From contig CAVOUB010000008.1 in the NCBI GenBank assembly GCA_963699495.1, positions 372,001-436,000 of the forward strand: a DNA stretch of 64,000 bases. The letters run 5' to 3'. A program made the translations under genes and the position numbers. The stretch is from JAIBJN01 sp963699495 (GTDB taxonomy: Bacteria; Actinomycetota; Thermoleophilia; Gaiellales; Gaiellaceae). Of the stretch, positions 42,546 to 51,688 are shown in pieces (position 1 is the stretch's first letter; each line of letters opens with the position of its first letter). The notes below the pieces were generated by a model, which was given only the letters and a program-made list of their open reading frames with translations, searched no databases and was not told where the DNA came from.

Positions 42546-44483
42546 ATGAATCGCCTCGCCGCCGAGACCAGCCCCTACCTCCTGCAGCACGCGGAGAACC
42601 CGGTCGACTGGTACCCCTGGAGCGAGGAGGCCTTCGCCCGCGCCCGCGCCGAGGATCGCCCCGTGCTCCTCTCGGTCGGCTACGCGGCGTGCCACTGGTG
42701 CCACGTCATGGAGCACGAGTCGTTCGAGGACGACGAGACGGCGCGCCTGATGAACGAGCGCTTCGTCTCCGTGAAGGTCGACCGCGAGGAGCGGCCCGAC
42801 GTCGACGGCCTCTACATGGACGCGATCGTCGCGATGACCGGGCAGGGCGGCTGGCCCATGACCGTGTTCCTCACGCCTGACGGGCGGCCGTTCTACGGCG
42901 GGACGTACTTCCCGCCGGAGCCGCGGCACGGCCTGCCGAGCTTCTCGCAGGTCCTGCAGGCGGTCTCGGAGGCCTACCGCGTACGGCGCGACGAGCTCGA
43001 GCAGCAGGCCGACGCACTCGTGGACGCGATCCGGCACGCCAGTGAGCGCCCGCCCTCCGCCGAGCCCCTCACGAGCGGCCTCCTGAGCGGCGTCGTGCCC
43101 GCGCTGAGGCGCGCCTTCGACCCGCGCGAGGGGGGCTTCGGCCCCGCGCCGAAGTTCCCCGCCGCCTCCACGATCGAGCTCCTCCTCCGCCTCCAGGCGG
43201 TCACCGGCGACGAGGAGGCGCTTTCGATGGCGCGGCTGACGCTCGACCGCATGGCCGCAGGGGGCATGTACGACCTGCTCGGCGGCGGCTTCCACCGCTA
43301 CTCGGTGGACGCGCACTGGCTCGTCCCACATTTCGAGAAGATGCTCTACGACAACGCCCTGCTCGCCTCGGCGTACCTGCACGCCTGGGCCGTGACCGCG
43401 GACGAGCGCTACAGGCGCGTGACCACCGAGACCCTGGACTACGTGCTGCGCGAGCTGCGCCTGCCCGAGGGCGGGCTGGCGTCCGCCCAGGACGCGGACA
43501 CGAACGGCGTCGAGGGCCTGACCTTCACTTGGACGCACGAGGAGCTCGAATCCGTCCTCGGGGAGCCGCATCCCGAGTGGCTCCGCCCCTTCGAGGACGG
43601 GCGCTTCGTCCTCCGCGGCGACCTTCCGGAGGAGTCGCGCGCCACGCTGCTCGCCGAGCGCGAGCGTCGCCCGCAGCCGCTTCGGGACGACAAGGCGCTG
43701 GCCGCCTGGAACGGGTTGGCACTCGCTGCGCTCGCTCAGGCGGGGGCGCGCCTCGGCCGGCCGGACTACGTTGAGGCCGGCGTCGCGGTCGCGGAGTTTC
43801 TGCTCGCGCCGCTCTCCGACGAACGCGGGCGGCTGCTCCGCTCCTTCCGTGCGGGCGACGCCCGCATCCCCGGCTATCTCGAGGACTATGCCAACGTCGC
43901 GAACGGGCTACTCGAGCTGTCGTGGGCAACGGGCGATCTTCGCTGGCTCGAGGAGGCGCGGCGGCTCGCCGGGCTCCTCGTCGAGCTGTTCGCCGACCGG
44001 GAGCGCGGCGGCTTCTACGTCGACGCGCCCGAGGGCGAAGGCCTGGTCGCCCGGCGCAAGGAGTTCGACGACCATCCCACTCCCGCAGGCAACTCGATGG
44101 CGGCCTTCGTCCTGCTCCGCCTCGCGCGCATCTACGGCGACGTCGAGCTCGAGAAGCAGGCGGTCGGCGTGTTCCGGCTCGCGCATCCGCTCCTCGAGCG
44201 CGCCCCTGCGGCGGTCTCGCACCTGCTCTGCGCGCTCGACCTGCACTTCTCGGCTCCGCAGGAGATCGCGGTGGTCGGGGACTCGCCGGAGCTCCGCCGC
44301 GCGGCGCAGGAGGGGTTCCGCCCGAACGCCGTCTACGCGTTCTCTCCGGAACCGACGGACGACGTGCCGCTCCTGGCCGGCCGGGGCCTGGTCGACGGCC
44401 GCCCGGCCGCTTACGTCTGCGAGCGCTTCGCGTGCCGGCGTCCGGTGACGACCGGCCGCGAGCTCGCCGCGCTCCTGGGCTAG
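42546..44483 (+). CDS. DUF255/YyaL thioredoxin-fold protein
   Basis: 645 residues. RLAAETSPYLLQHAENPVDW and YAACHWCHVMEHESFED give the thioredoxin-like N-terminal domain with a C-H-W-C motif; GGWPMTVFLTPDGRPFYGGT is its second half. The remaining 450 residues form an alpha/alpha barrel like N-acylglucosamine epimerase or glycosidases (YDLLGGGFHRYSVDAHWLVPHFEKML). The family (SSP411/spermatogenesis-associated 20) is widespread and of unknown function. ATG 42546 is preferred over a GTG 18 bases upstream because the family starts at M-N-R-L-A. Confidence 0.92.
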   Translation: MNRLAAETSPYLLQHAENPVDWYPWSEEAFARARAEDRPVLLSVGYAACHWCHVMEHESFEDDETARLMNERFVSVKVDREERPDVDGLYMDAIVAMTGQGGWPMTVFLTPDGRPFYGGTYFPPEPRHGLPSFSQVLQAVSEAYRVRRDELEQQADALVDAIRHASERPPSAEPLTSGLLSGVVPALRRAFDPREGGFGPAPKFPAASTIELLLRLQAVTGDEEALSMARLTLDRMAAGGMYDLLGGGFHRYSVDAHWLVPHFEKMLYDNALLASAYLHAWAVTADERYRRVTTETLDYVLRELRLPEGGLASAQDADTNGVEGLTFTWTHEELESVLGEPHPEWLRPFEDGRFVLRGDLPEESRATLLAERERRPQPLRDDKALAAWNGLALAALAQAGARLGRPDYVEAGVAVAEFLLAPLSDERGRLLRSFRAGDARIPGYLEDYANVANGLLELSWATGDLRWLEEARRLAGLLVELFADRERGGFYVDAPEGEGLVARRKEFDDHPTPAGNSMAAFVLLRLARIYGDVELEKQAVGVFRLAHPLLERAPAAVSHLLCALDLHFSAPQEIAVVGDSPELRRAAQEGFRPNAVYAFSPEPTDDVPLLAGRGLVDGRPAAYVCERFACRRPVTTGRELAALLG

Positions 44484-45325
44484 GCGCGGACGAAGACCGG
44501 GGCGCCCAGCGGCACCGTGCGCAGCAGGTAGCGCATGTCGGCGTCGCTGGCCCGCGGGCAGCCGGCCGACGCGGCCGTGCCGATCGAGGAGGGGTCGTTC
44601 GTCCCGTGCACCGCGATCCGGTCGCCGCCCTGCCAGCCCGCAGGCAGGTAGGGCTGGTGGGCCGAAAGGGCGAGGATGCAGCAGCCGTAGGCCGAGCTGT
44701 ACCGGTAGCCGGCGAGCTTGTCCGTGACCGCGAAGCGCCCGATAGGCGTGGGAGAGCTCGGGCGCCCCACGGCGACGGTCACGCGCCGGAGGACACGGTG
44801 GCCGCGGCGCACGACCAGGCGGCGCGCCGAGAGGTCGATCGTCACGCGGACGCGGGTACGCGACCTCGCGAACGCGCTCTCCTCGGGGTCGACCCAGCCG
44901 AGGCGGCCGTTGGGGAGCAGCGTCGTGACCACCCCGAACCAGCGGCCGCGCTTCGCGGCGACCGCGAGGGTGGCCGGTGAGCCGAACTCCGTGCGGGCGC
45001 CAAGCCTCGCCACGACGGCGCCGCCGGGGCGGGCGCGAACAACGACCTCGCCGTGGCCCCTCGGCCTGAGGACGAGGAAGCCCGGGTCGACTGGAGCGGC
45101 GGGGGCAGGCGCGGGCTCGGGCTCCGATACGGGCTCGACCGCAGAGACGAGGGTGGCCTGCGAGGGCGCCGGAGCCGACACCGAGGCGGTGTCGTCGCGC
45201 GCCGGCGACTCCCGGCTTTCGGCAGGGCGGGCGAGGACCAGGAGAAGGGCGCCGATCGCCGCGAGGACGGCGACGGCCACCAGGACCTGCGGCGGCAGGT
45301 AGAAGCGCCCCATCGCTACGCTCAT
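44480..45325 (-). CDS. L,D-transpeptidase (YkuD)
   Basis: 281 residues. A membrane anchor (QVLVAVAVLAAIGALLLVLA) is followed by a Pro/Ala-rich linker, a beta domain (VVVRARPGGAVVARLGARTE, SH3-like) and the YkuD catalytic domain with HGTNDPSSIGTAASAGCPRA, where the His, Ser and nucleophilic Cys appear (SAGC replacing the usual SHGC). It forms 3-3 cross-links in peptidoglycan or attaches proteins to it, outside the membrane. It overlaps the DUF255 gene tail-to-tail by 4 bases. Confidence 0.9.
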   Translation of the reverse strand: MSVAMGRFYLPPQVLVAVAVLAAIGALLLVLARPAESRESPARDDTASVSAPAPSQATLVSAVEPVSEPEPAPAPAAPVDPGFLVLRPRGHGEVVVRARPGGAVVARLGARTEFGSPATLAVAAKRGRWFGVVTTLLPNGRLGWVDPEESAFARSRTRVRVTIDLSARRLVVRRGHRVLRRVTVAVGRPSSPTPIGRFAVTDKLAGYRYSSAYGCCILALSAHQPYLPAGWQGGDRIAVHGTNDPSSIGTAASAGCPRASDADMRYLLRTVPLGAPVFVRA

Positions 45326-45452
45326 CGGGTGCCGAACCGGGCGGCTCGTTCACTCGAACGAGGGATGCGCCCCGCAACCCCGTAACCCCGAGCCTTTGCC
45401 AACAGTCACTGATACGGGCGGTCCCCGGAGGGCGCTCTCCACGGGGGCGGAG

Positions 45453-46063
45453 ATGCGCGTCACCGGCCCGCTGCCGGGCGGTGCGGTCGTCTGCGTGAAC
45501 GGCGGGCAGAGCCGTGACGTGCCCGGAACCTGGAATGCCTCCCTCGAGTGGCTCGTCGATCGGCTCGCACCCGAGTACCCCGGCCTCGGGTTCGCCGAGG
45601 TGCGCTACCGGATCAAGTCCTGGAAGCGGCTGGACCTGTGCGTCGAGGACACGCTGGCGGCGCTCGACGAAGTCGTTGCGGGCGGAGCCCGGCGCACGCT
45701 GGTCCTCGGCTTCTCCATGGGCGGCGCGGTGGCGATCGAAGCGGCCGCGCACCCGGCGGTGACGACGGTGCTCGGCCTGGCGCCGTGGATCCCCGAGCGG
45801 CTCGAACTGTCCGGGCTCGACGGCCGGCGTCTCGTCGTGCTTCACGGCGCCTGGGACCGCTACCTCCCGGGAATCCCCGGAGTCAGCCCGGCGAGCTCAC
45901 GGCGCGGGTTCGAGCGGGCCCGGGCGCGCGGCGTCGAGGGAAGCTACGAGCTGATTCCGCGGGCACTCCACCCGATCGCCGTGCGCGCGCCCTGGGGCGC
46001 GGCGCTGCCGGCCCCGCGCGCGGCCCGTTGGGCCGAGCTGGTCGGCGGCGAGCTCGATCGCTT

Positions 46064-46082
<19 letters not shown>
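45453..46082 (+). CDS. Alpha/beta hydrolase
   Basis: About 209 residues from MRVTGPLPGGAVVCVNGGQS; the longer in-frame ATG at 45396 lies in the divergent upstream region and lacks an RBS. LVLGFSMGGAVAIEAAAHP gives the nucleophile Ser (GFSMG), LVVLHGAWDRYLPG the Asp, and PRALHPIAVRAP the His. It is a small esterase- or dienelactone-hydrolase-like enzyme; substrate unknown. It converges with the desaturase gene, overlapping by 19 bases. Confidence 0.85.
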
Positions 46083-47011
<929 letters not shown>

Positions 47012-47102
47012 CTGTGTTTGTATTCGTGCAGAGACGCGCGCCCGGCCAACCGGAGTTCGTCATCGGCCGAATACCGGTCGGTGCTGAGACGGGGGGCCTA
47101 CG

Positions 47103-47236
47103 CTGAAGGTTGCAGTCGTCGGAGCCGGGATCTCCGGCCTGGGCGCTGCTTCCCGTTCTTCGGCCCGCTCATGGGCCGCTACATGGACGACGAGCTGGGC
47201 CGCCTGAAGCGGCTAGTGGAGACCGCGCAGGTCTGA
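47103..47236 (+). pseudogene. Deletion junction: flavoprotein 5' end joined to SRPBCC-like 3' end
   Basis: 47103-47150 reads LKVAVVGAGISGLGAA, the first 16 residues of an FAD/NAD-binding oxidoreductase (GxGxxG) with its start codon changed to CTG. At about 47150 the sequence switches, out of frame, to FFGPLMGRYMDDELGRLKRL ending at TGA 47236, the C-terminal helix of an SRPBCC-type (polyketide cyclase/START-like) protein. In related actinobacteria such genes are found around desaturase loci, so a deletion of several intervening genes is likely. Confidence 0.65.
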
Positions 47237-47249
47237 AACACTTCCCGGC

Positions 47250-48041
47250 ATGCTGCTGGGAATCGACGTCTCCGCCTTCCAGAGCACGATCTCCTGGAAG
47301 GCGATCAAGGCAGCCGGGATCGAGTTCGGCTTCATCAAGGCGACCGAGGGCGTCGGCTACGCCAACCGCCACTACGAGCCGCACCGCAAGGCGGCCCGCC
47401 GCCAGGGAATCCCGGTGGGCGCCTACCACTTCGCCCATCCCGACTTCGACGACGGGCCGTTCGAGGAGGCCGAGCACTTCCTCGAGGTCGCGGCTCCCCG
47501 CGAGGGCGACCTGCTACCCGTGCTCGACCTGGAGAAACGGGGCCGCTCGCCGCAGGAGACGGCGCGCTGGGCCAAGCGGTGGCTCCGGCGCGTCGAGAAG
47601 AGGATCGGCGAGCCCCCGATCCTCTACACCTACTCGAGCTTCGCCCAGGAGCTGGTCGGCCACGAGCGCGGGCTCATCCGCTATCCCCTCTGGCTCGCCA
47701 ACTACGGCAAGAACAACGGCAGGATCCATCCGGTGCGCACTGTCGGCGCCTGGCCGGGCATCGCGGTGCACCAGTACACCTCCCAGGGGCACATCGAGGG
47801 CTACTCCGGCCCGCTCGACCTCAACCGGCTGATGAAGGGCTTCACGCTGGACCAGCTTCGCCTCGGCGCCGATCCGCCTCCGCCGCCGGAGTCGGCCTTC
47901 GGCCCGCCCTGGCGGCTCACGTCGAGGAGCCGGGTCCTGCACGAGGCGAACCGCATCGACCCCGCGTTCCTGGAGCGCGTCGTCGAGCAGGCGAAGACCG
48001 GCGGCATCGCCACCATCCGCGGGACGCCTCGCGAGGACTAG
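47250..48041 (+). CDS. GH25 lysozyme-family protein
   Basis: 263 residues. MLLGIDVSAFQSTISWKAIK (catalytic-site Asp), FGFIKATEGVGYANRHYEPH, GIPVGAYHFAHPDFDD, LLPVLDLEKRG (the D-x-E pair), ILYTYSSFAQEL, WLANYG and VHQYTSQGHIEGYSGPLDLN are in the standard order of GH25 muramidases. There is no signal peptide, so either export is non-classical or it acts on internal murein. The C-terminal 55 residues are an extension without known domain. It begins 13 bases after the deletion scar. Confidence 0.9.
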   Translation: MLLGIDVSAFQSTISWKAIKAAGIEFGFIKATEGVGYANRHYEPHRKAARRQGIPVGAYHFAHPDFDDGPFEEAEHFLEVAAPREGDLLPVLDLEKRGRSPQETARWAKRWLRRVEKRIGEPPILYTYSSFAQELVGHERGLIRYPLWLANYGKNNGRIHPVRTVGAWPGIAVHQYTSQGHIEGYSGPLDLNRLMKGFTLDQLRLGADPPPPPESAFGPPWRLTSRSRVLHEANRIDPAFLERVVEQAKTGGIATIRGTPRED

Positions 48042-48126
48042 GCCGGCGCGGTCGGGGCCGCTTCGTCGAGTCCCCCTGCGTCTGCGCGACGCTCCGCAGG
48101 CGCGGTCCGTGCGTAAGCTTTCGAAC

Positions 48127-48423
48127 ATGTACGCGAGCCTGACCACGGTGCGCGGAGGCGGCCCCGACGTCAGCGTCACCGCCCGCATGGCGGCCGAGTC
48201 GATGCTGACCTGGCTGCGTGACTTCGACGGCTACAAGGGCCTGCTCGTCTTCGCAGACCCGGACAGCGGCACCGCCCGGATCATGACCCTCTGGGAGAGC
48301 GAGGAGGCGCTCGAGCGTAGCGAGCGCGGGCGCGCCGAGGTCCGCGACAGCATGATCGCGGCCGCGGGGGCAGAGCTCGAGAGCGTCGAGCGCTACGAGC
48401 TCGTCACCGACGACCGCCCGTAA
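48127..48423 (+). CDS. ABM-like dimeric alpha/beta-barrel protein 1
   Basis: About 98 residues from MYASLTTVRGG (ATG; another in-frame start lies 18 bases upstream). YKGLLVFADPDSGTARIMTL and WESEEALERSERGR are the central strands and helix of the antibiotic-biosynthesis-monooxygenase-like ferredoxin fold. Members are monooxygenases or haem-degrading proteins, but many are uncharacterised. The next gene is a homologue, so a heterodimer is possible. Confidence 0.75.
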   Translation: MYASLTTVRGGGPDVSVTARMAAESMLTWLRDFDGYKGLLVFADPDSGTARIMTLWESEEALERSERGRAEVRDSMIAAAGAELESVERYELVTDDRP

Positions 48424-48441
48424 GGCATAGACTCGCCCAGA

Positions 48442-48756
48442 GTGTTCGCGCGCGTAACGACGTTCGAGGGCGCTCCGGAGCGCATCGAGGAAGGCCTCCG
48501 CATCTACCGCGAGGAGGTCGTCCCATGGCTGCGCGACGCCAGTGGCTTCCGCGGTTTCATTGCGCTGATCGACCGCGAGGGCGAGACGGGAATCGGGATC
48601 TCGTTCTGGGCGACCGAGGAGGAGATGATGGCGGACGCCTCGCGCGGAGGTGCTCTCCGGGACGAGGTGGCGGCGACCGTGCAGGCCAAGATGACGCGCC
48701 TCGGCTACTACGAGGTGGGCCTGGTCGAGTCGCTGGCGCTCGACGAGCTCGAGTAG
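48442..48756 (+). CDS. ABM-like dimeric alpha/beta-barrel protein 2
   Basis: 104 residues, GTG start 19 bases after the previous stop. FARVTTFEGAPERIEEGLRI and FRGFIALIDREGETGIGISF-W show the same ferredoxin-like fold as the upstream gene, with WATEEEMMADASRG as the helix after the third strand. The tandem arrangement suggests duplication. Substrate unknown. Confidence 0.75.
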   Translation: MFARVTTFEGAPERIEEGLRIYREEVVPWLRDASGFRGFIALIDREGETGIGISFWATEEEMMADASRGGALRDEVAATVQAKMTRLGYYEVGLVESLALDELE

Positions 48757-48813
48757 CCCTCCAGCGTTCAAGCCTGCGAGAGGGGCTCATGCAGTACCGG
48801 ACTCCGAACGAGA

Positions 48814-48835
48814 GAGGGCCGGTGTCCCGGCCCTC
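48814..48835. terminator. 9-bp hairpin between convergent genes
   Basis: GAGGGCCGG-4-CCGGCCCTC, then CTCCC. It lies between the second ABM-like gene and the membrane protein gene on the other strand and can serve both. Confidence 0.7.
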
Positions 48836-48868
48836 CTCCCTACGTGTAAGTCCTGCGATGGGTGCGGT

Positions 48869-49283
48869 TTACAGTTCTTGCACCTTTTCCACGTGCCGCG
48901 TCAACGCCCAGATGACCCAGATGTCGAGCGCGATGATGAGGATCGCCCAGAAGGGGTAGTAGGGGACGAAGAAGAAGTTTGCGACCGCGCTCGCCGCCGC
49001 GAACAAGACGCCCACGACCCGCGCCCAGGTCGCTGCGGAGAAAAGGGCGAATCCGGCGGCGAGGACGAGGAGCCCGGCGAGGAGGTGGATCCAGCCGAAG
49101 GCGGTTGTGTCGACATTGAAGGTGTAGTTGCGTCGACACCACATAGAACCCGTCGTCGAAGATCGCCACGAGGCCCGCGATCGCGTGGAAGAAGCCGACG
49201 ATGATCAGGATCACGCCGGCGAACACGTAGCCGCCGGCGGCCTCGCTCGGGGGCGTACGCATCGGAGTTTGGTACTCGGTCAT
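48869..49283 (-). CDS. DUF7144-like membrane protein, one-base frameshift
   Basis: About 138 residues. GGAAGGAG precedes ATG 49283, MTEYQTPMRTPP. YVFAGVILIIVGFFHAIAGL is the first helix and IFDDGFYVV the loop. After one surplus base near 49130 the reading continues RRNYTFNVDTTAFGWIHLLA, with helices LLVLAAGFALFSAATWA, VGVLFAAASAVANFFF and FWAILIIALDIWVIWAL. The pattern of four helices with F-W-D/Y motifs is that of the DUF7144 membrane family, of unknown function. The downstream half alone also begins with an ATG, but the family pattern argues for one gene. Confidence 0.75.
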
Positions 49284-49411
49284 CTCATCGCTCCTTCCGT
49301 AGTCTGAGAGCCAGACTCTATGGCCTTCTAACTCCCTACGCGAGATTAGTTCAGCATGATCACTGGTGCGTCGGCCGGTGCGTCCCATCGGTTCCGCCAC
49401 GCCCGGATGGG

Positions 49412-49441
49412 CGCCCCCGCCCGGGCTCCCGGGCGGGGGCG
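49412..49441. terminator. 14-bp perfect hairpin
   Basis: CGCCCCCGCCCGGG-CT-CCCGGGCGGGGGCG, 10 bases beyond the stop of the 68-aa gene on the minus strand. It supports that gene being transcribed. Confidence 0.75.
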
Positions 49442-49451
49442 TGTCGATCCG

Positions 49452-49658
49452 CTAGACGCCGGCCGGGCGTGCCGGTGCACGCCGTTCCCGCACGAGGGCG
49501 AGACGAGCCGGCCGCTCGCGCTCCGCGGCCGGACCGGCTCGGTCGCGCTCGTGCAGCCGGGCGAGCGCCCGCGCGCGCAGCCGCGTCTCGGCCGCACCAT
49601 GAGGCGTCGCCTCTCCTGCACGCCGAGCGTCCAGGTGAAGCAGGTGAAGCTCGTACAT
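49452..49658 (-). CDS. Small basic protein, 68 aa
   Basis: AAGGAGGAGCC immediately precedes ATG, and a strong hairpin follows the stop. MYELHLLHLDARRAGEATPH continues as an Arg/Ala/Glu-rich helical chain (ETRLRARALARLHERDRAG) with many charged residues. No family recognised. A strong RBS and a terminator in the right places are better support than the composition, which is ambiguous in GC-rich DNA. Confidence 0.5.
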   Translation of the reverse strand: MYELHLLHLDARRAGEATPHGAAETRLRARALARLHERDRAGPAAERERPARLALVRERRAPARPAGV

Positions 49659-50102
49659 GGCTCCTCCTTCGTGTGGATGGGTGCTTTCGGCCCGGTGCCG
49701 ATGCCCGGGCTGCGGTGGGGCGGCTAGCAGGCAACCGCGCGGCGGTCGTGCCGCGTGAGCCGCTCCGTCCATCCTCCACACGGAAGATCGACGCAGCGGC
49801 GCGTGTCGAGCCCTCTGTCCCGCGGGCCTAAGCCCGAGCGGTGTTGTCCATGCCACTCGCCTACCCTTCGGCCCTGGATCGCCGCGCTCAGGATGTGCGC
49901 TTCCGGCGGCTCGTCGTCCTTCGTGGAGGGGTTTTGGAGCCCGTCTCCCGGCGTTTCGTTGTGAAATGGGCACGCTAAAGCCGACACAGGTATTTCAATG
50001 CTCATTTCCGCCACGACACGCTGAAGAGCTTTCTCTCTCAGGCGGGGCCTCGATTCGATCTAGAGCTTCTCCAAGCTGACATCACCTCTCGCGTCGATTC
50101 CT
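49659..50102. other. Intergenic with no recognisable gene
   Basis: The minus strand has an open frame of 96 codons (49724-50014, MAEMSIEIPVSALACPFHNE) without RBS or family resemblance; it overlaps the probable leader of the 68-aa gene. The sequence near 49950-50060 is AT-richer (about 50%) than the rest. No repeat or promoter box stands out. Confidence 0.4.
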
Positions 50103-50144
50103 CGTTTCGCCTCCGAAACGACGAAGGCGACCCGTTGGGTCGCC
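50103..50144 (-). terminator. Two tandem hairpins
   Basis: CGTTTCGCCTCCGAAACG (50103-50120, 6-bp stem) and GGCGACCCGTTGGGTCGCC (50126-50144, 8-bp stem) lie beyond the stop of the 43-aa gene on the minus strand. Confidence 0.65.
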
Positions 50145-50173
50145 CTCGAGAGAGTCGCTATGCCGCTGGTCGC

Positions 50174-50305
50174 CTAGCGCATGCACCTCGCGAGGGCGTG
50201 GTCGGGGCCGGTCATGCTGCGGTCTTCGCCCTGCGCGAAGCAGGACGCGACTCGCCGGACCTGAGCGGCCTCGAGAAGGAACGTGTAGTTGGTCATCGCG
50301 TCCAT
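50174..50305 (-). CDS. Small hypothetical protein, 43 aa
   Basis: TGGAGG followed by ATCTT and ATG opens MDAMTNYTFLLEAAQVRRVA, then SCFAQGEDRSMTGPDHALAR and CMR-stop. The RBS is good, and two hairpins follow at 50144 and 50120. Two cysteines are present. I recognise no family. The combination of RBS, short frame and tandem terminators suggests a real small protein or a leader gene upstream of nothing visible. Confidence 0.5.
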   Translation of the reverse strand: MDAMTNYTFLLEAAQVRRVASCFAQGEDRSMTGPDHALARCMR

Positions 50306-50451
50306 AAGATCCTCCAGTGGCGAGATCGGGCGCAGGATAGCGCACCCGGCGGACAATGGCAAGTGATCCATCTGCCGATCTGGCTTCAGGTCCTCAGGAA
50401 GGAAATTGCAATTCGGAAATCGCAATTTGCCCCGCCCAGGGCTTTCCAGAG

Positions 50452-51639
50452 TCAGCGGCTGAGGACGTCCTCGGCCGCGCGCAGACCGCTGCGCAGAGCA
50501 CCCTCCATCAGCCCGTGCCAGTCCCCGGCGGTGTGCTCGCCCGCGAACGCCAGCGGCCCCACCGCCCGCGCGAGCTCGGCCGTGGCGAGCGGCGCGGAGC
50601 GGGAGCGGGCCGAGTAGGCGCCTTGCGACCAGGGGTCGTCGGACCAGGTGGACAGCATCGATGCGCCGGCGTCGAGCTCGAGCTCCGGCCGGAGCGCGAC
50701 TACGGCGGCCAGCCAGGTTCCCGGTCCTGCCCACACGCGAAGCCGCTCCAGGGCCCCCGGGGTTCCCGCGAAGGAGGCGACGAACGGCGCCGGCCCTCCG
50801 TCGGCGCCCAGCTGCGTGTAGCTCCAGTAGCGGTCGCGGACGGCCAGCACCGCGCTCGGCTCGACCAGCGTCAGCAGCGGAACATGGAGCTTCGCCGCCT
50901 GGCCGTAGCGGACGCCTGCGAGCGCCTGCGCCTTCGCGGTGGGCAGCGGGGGGTCGAAGCGGAGCGTTGCGGTCGTGGTGGCCGGAGCCGCCACCACGGC
51001 TCGGTTCGCCCAGAGATCGAGCCCGGGACCGCCGATCCGAACGGAGCGCTTGTCCCACTCGATGGTCTCGACGGGCGTTCCGAGCAGAAGCGCCGGGCCG
51101 AGAGACGCGGCGAGAGCCTCCGCGAGCCGGCTGTTGCCGCCCTCGACCCCGAACGTGTCGAAGCGGCCGAAGCCGGCGCCGGTCTCGGTGAGGACCGACG
51201 AGTCCAGGTCGGCGGCCGGGTAGGCGCTCGAGACCTCGACCCGGGCGGCGATCACGTCCGCGACGTCCGGCGCCAGGTGAAGCGACGCGAGAGCATCGAG
51301 CACGGTTCCCTCGAGCACGGCTTCGCCGAGCCGGCCGACAGCCGCGGCCAGGTCCGCGCCGGAGACCGGCCCGCTCCCGCGAGGCTCGCGCTCGCCGTAG
51401 TGCGTTCCCTTGCGCACCAGCCTCAGGCCGAGCCGCTTGACGGTCGCGTGGAGAACCTCGTCGCCGGGAAAGACGAACTCGGCTCCTCGCTCGGCCACTC
51501 CGCCCGCGAAGGGCACCGACCATACTCGCCCGCCGACGCGGTCGCGCGCCTCCACCACGACGACGTCCGCGCCCTCCCGCCGAAGCGCGTCGGCGGCTGC
51601 GAGGCCGGCCAGGCCGGCGCCGATGACTACGACTCTCAC
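50452..51639 (-). CDS. FAD-dependent amine oxidase-like protein
   Basis: 395 residues from GTG 51639, immediately before the FAD-binding VVVIGAGLAGLAAADALRRE (GxGxxG) and VVVVEARDRVGGR. VEGGNSRLAEALA and VVAAPATTTATLRFDPPLP are the middle blocks, and PLAFAGEHTAGDWHGLMEG with SGLRAAEDVL the C-terminal flavin-binding motif of monoamine-oxidase/protoporphyrinogen-oxidase-like enzymes. It oxidises an amine or a related substrate, unknown here. Longer reading to 51756 is not needed. It may share transcription with the class V aminotransferase 49 bases upstream. Confidence 0.88.
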   Translation of the reverse strand: MRVVVIGAGLAGLAAADALRREGADVVVVEARDRVGGRVWSVPFAGGVAERGAEFVFPGDEVLHATVKRLGLRLVRKGTHYGEREPRGSGPVSGADLAAAVGRLGEAVLEGTVLDALASLHLAPDVADVIAARVEVSSAYPAADLDSSVLTETGAGFGRFDTFGVEGGNSRLAEALAASLGPALLLGTPVETIEWDKRSVRIGGPGLDLWANRAVVAAPATTTATLRFDPPLPTAKAQALAGVRYGQAAKLHVPLLTLVEPSAVLAVRDRYWSYTQLGADGGPAPFVASFAGTPGALERLRVWAGPGTWLAAVVALRPELELDAGASMLSTWSDDPWSQGAYSARSRSAPLATAELARAVGPLAFAGEHTAGDWHGLMEGALRSGLRAAEDVLSR

Positions 51640-51688
51640 GGACAGGACGCTAACCGGTCTACGCGCGGCCAGGGAACCTCGGAGTGCC

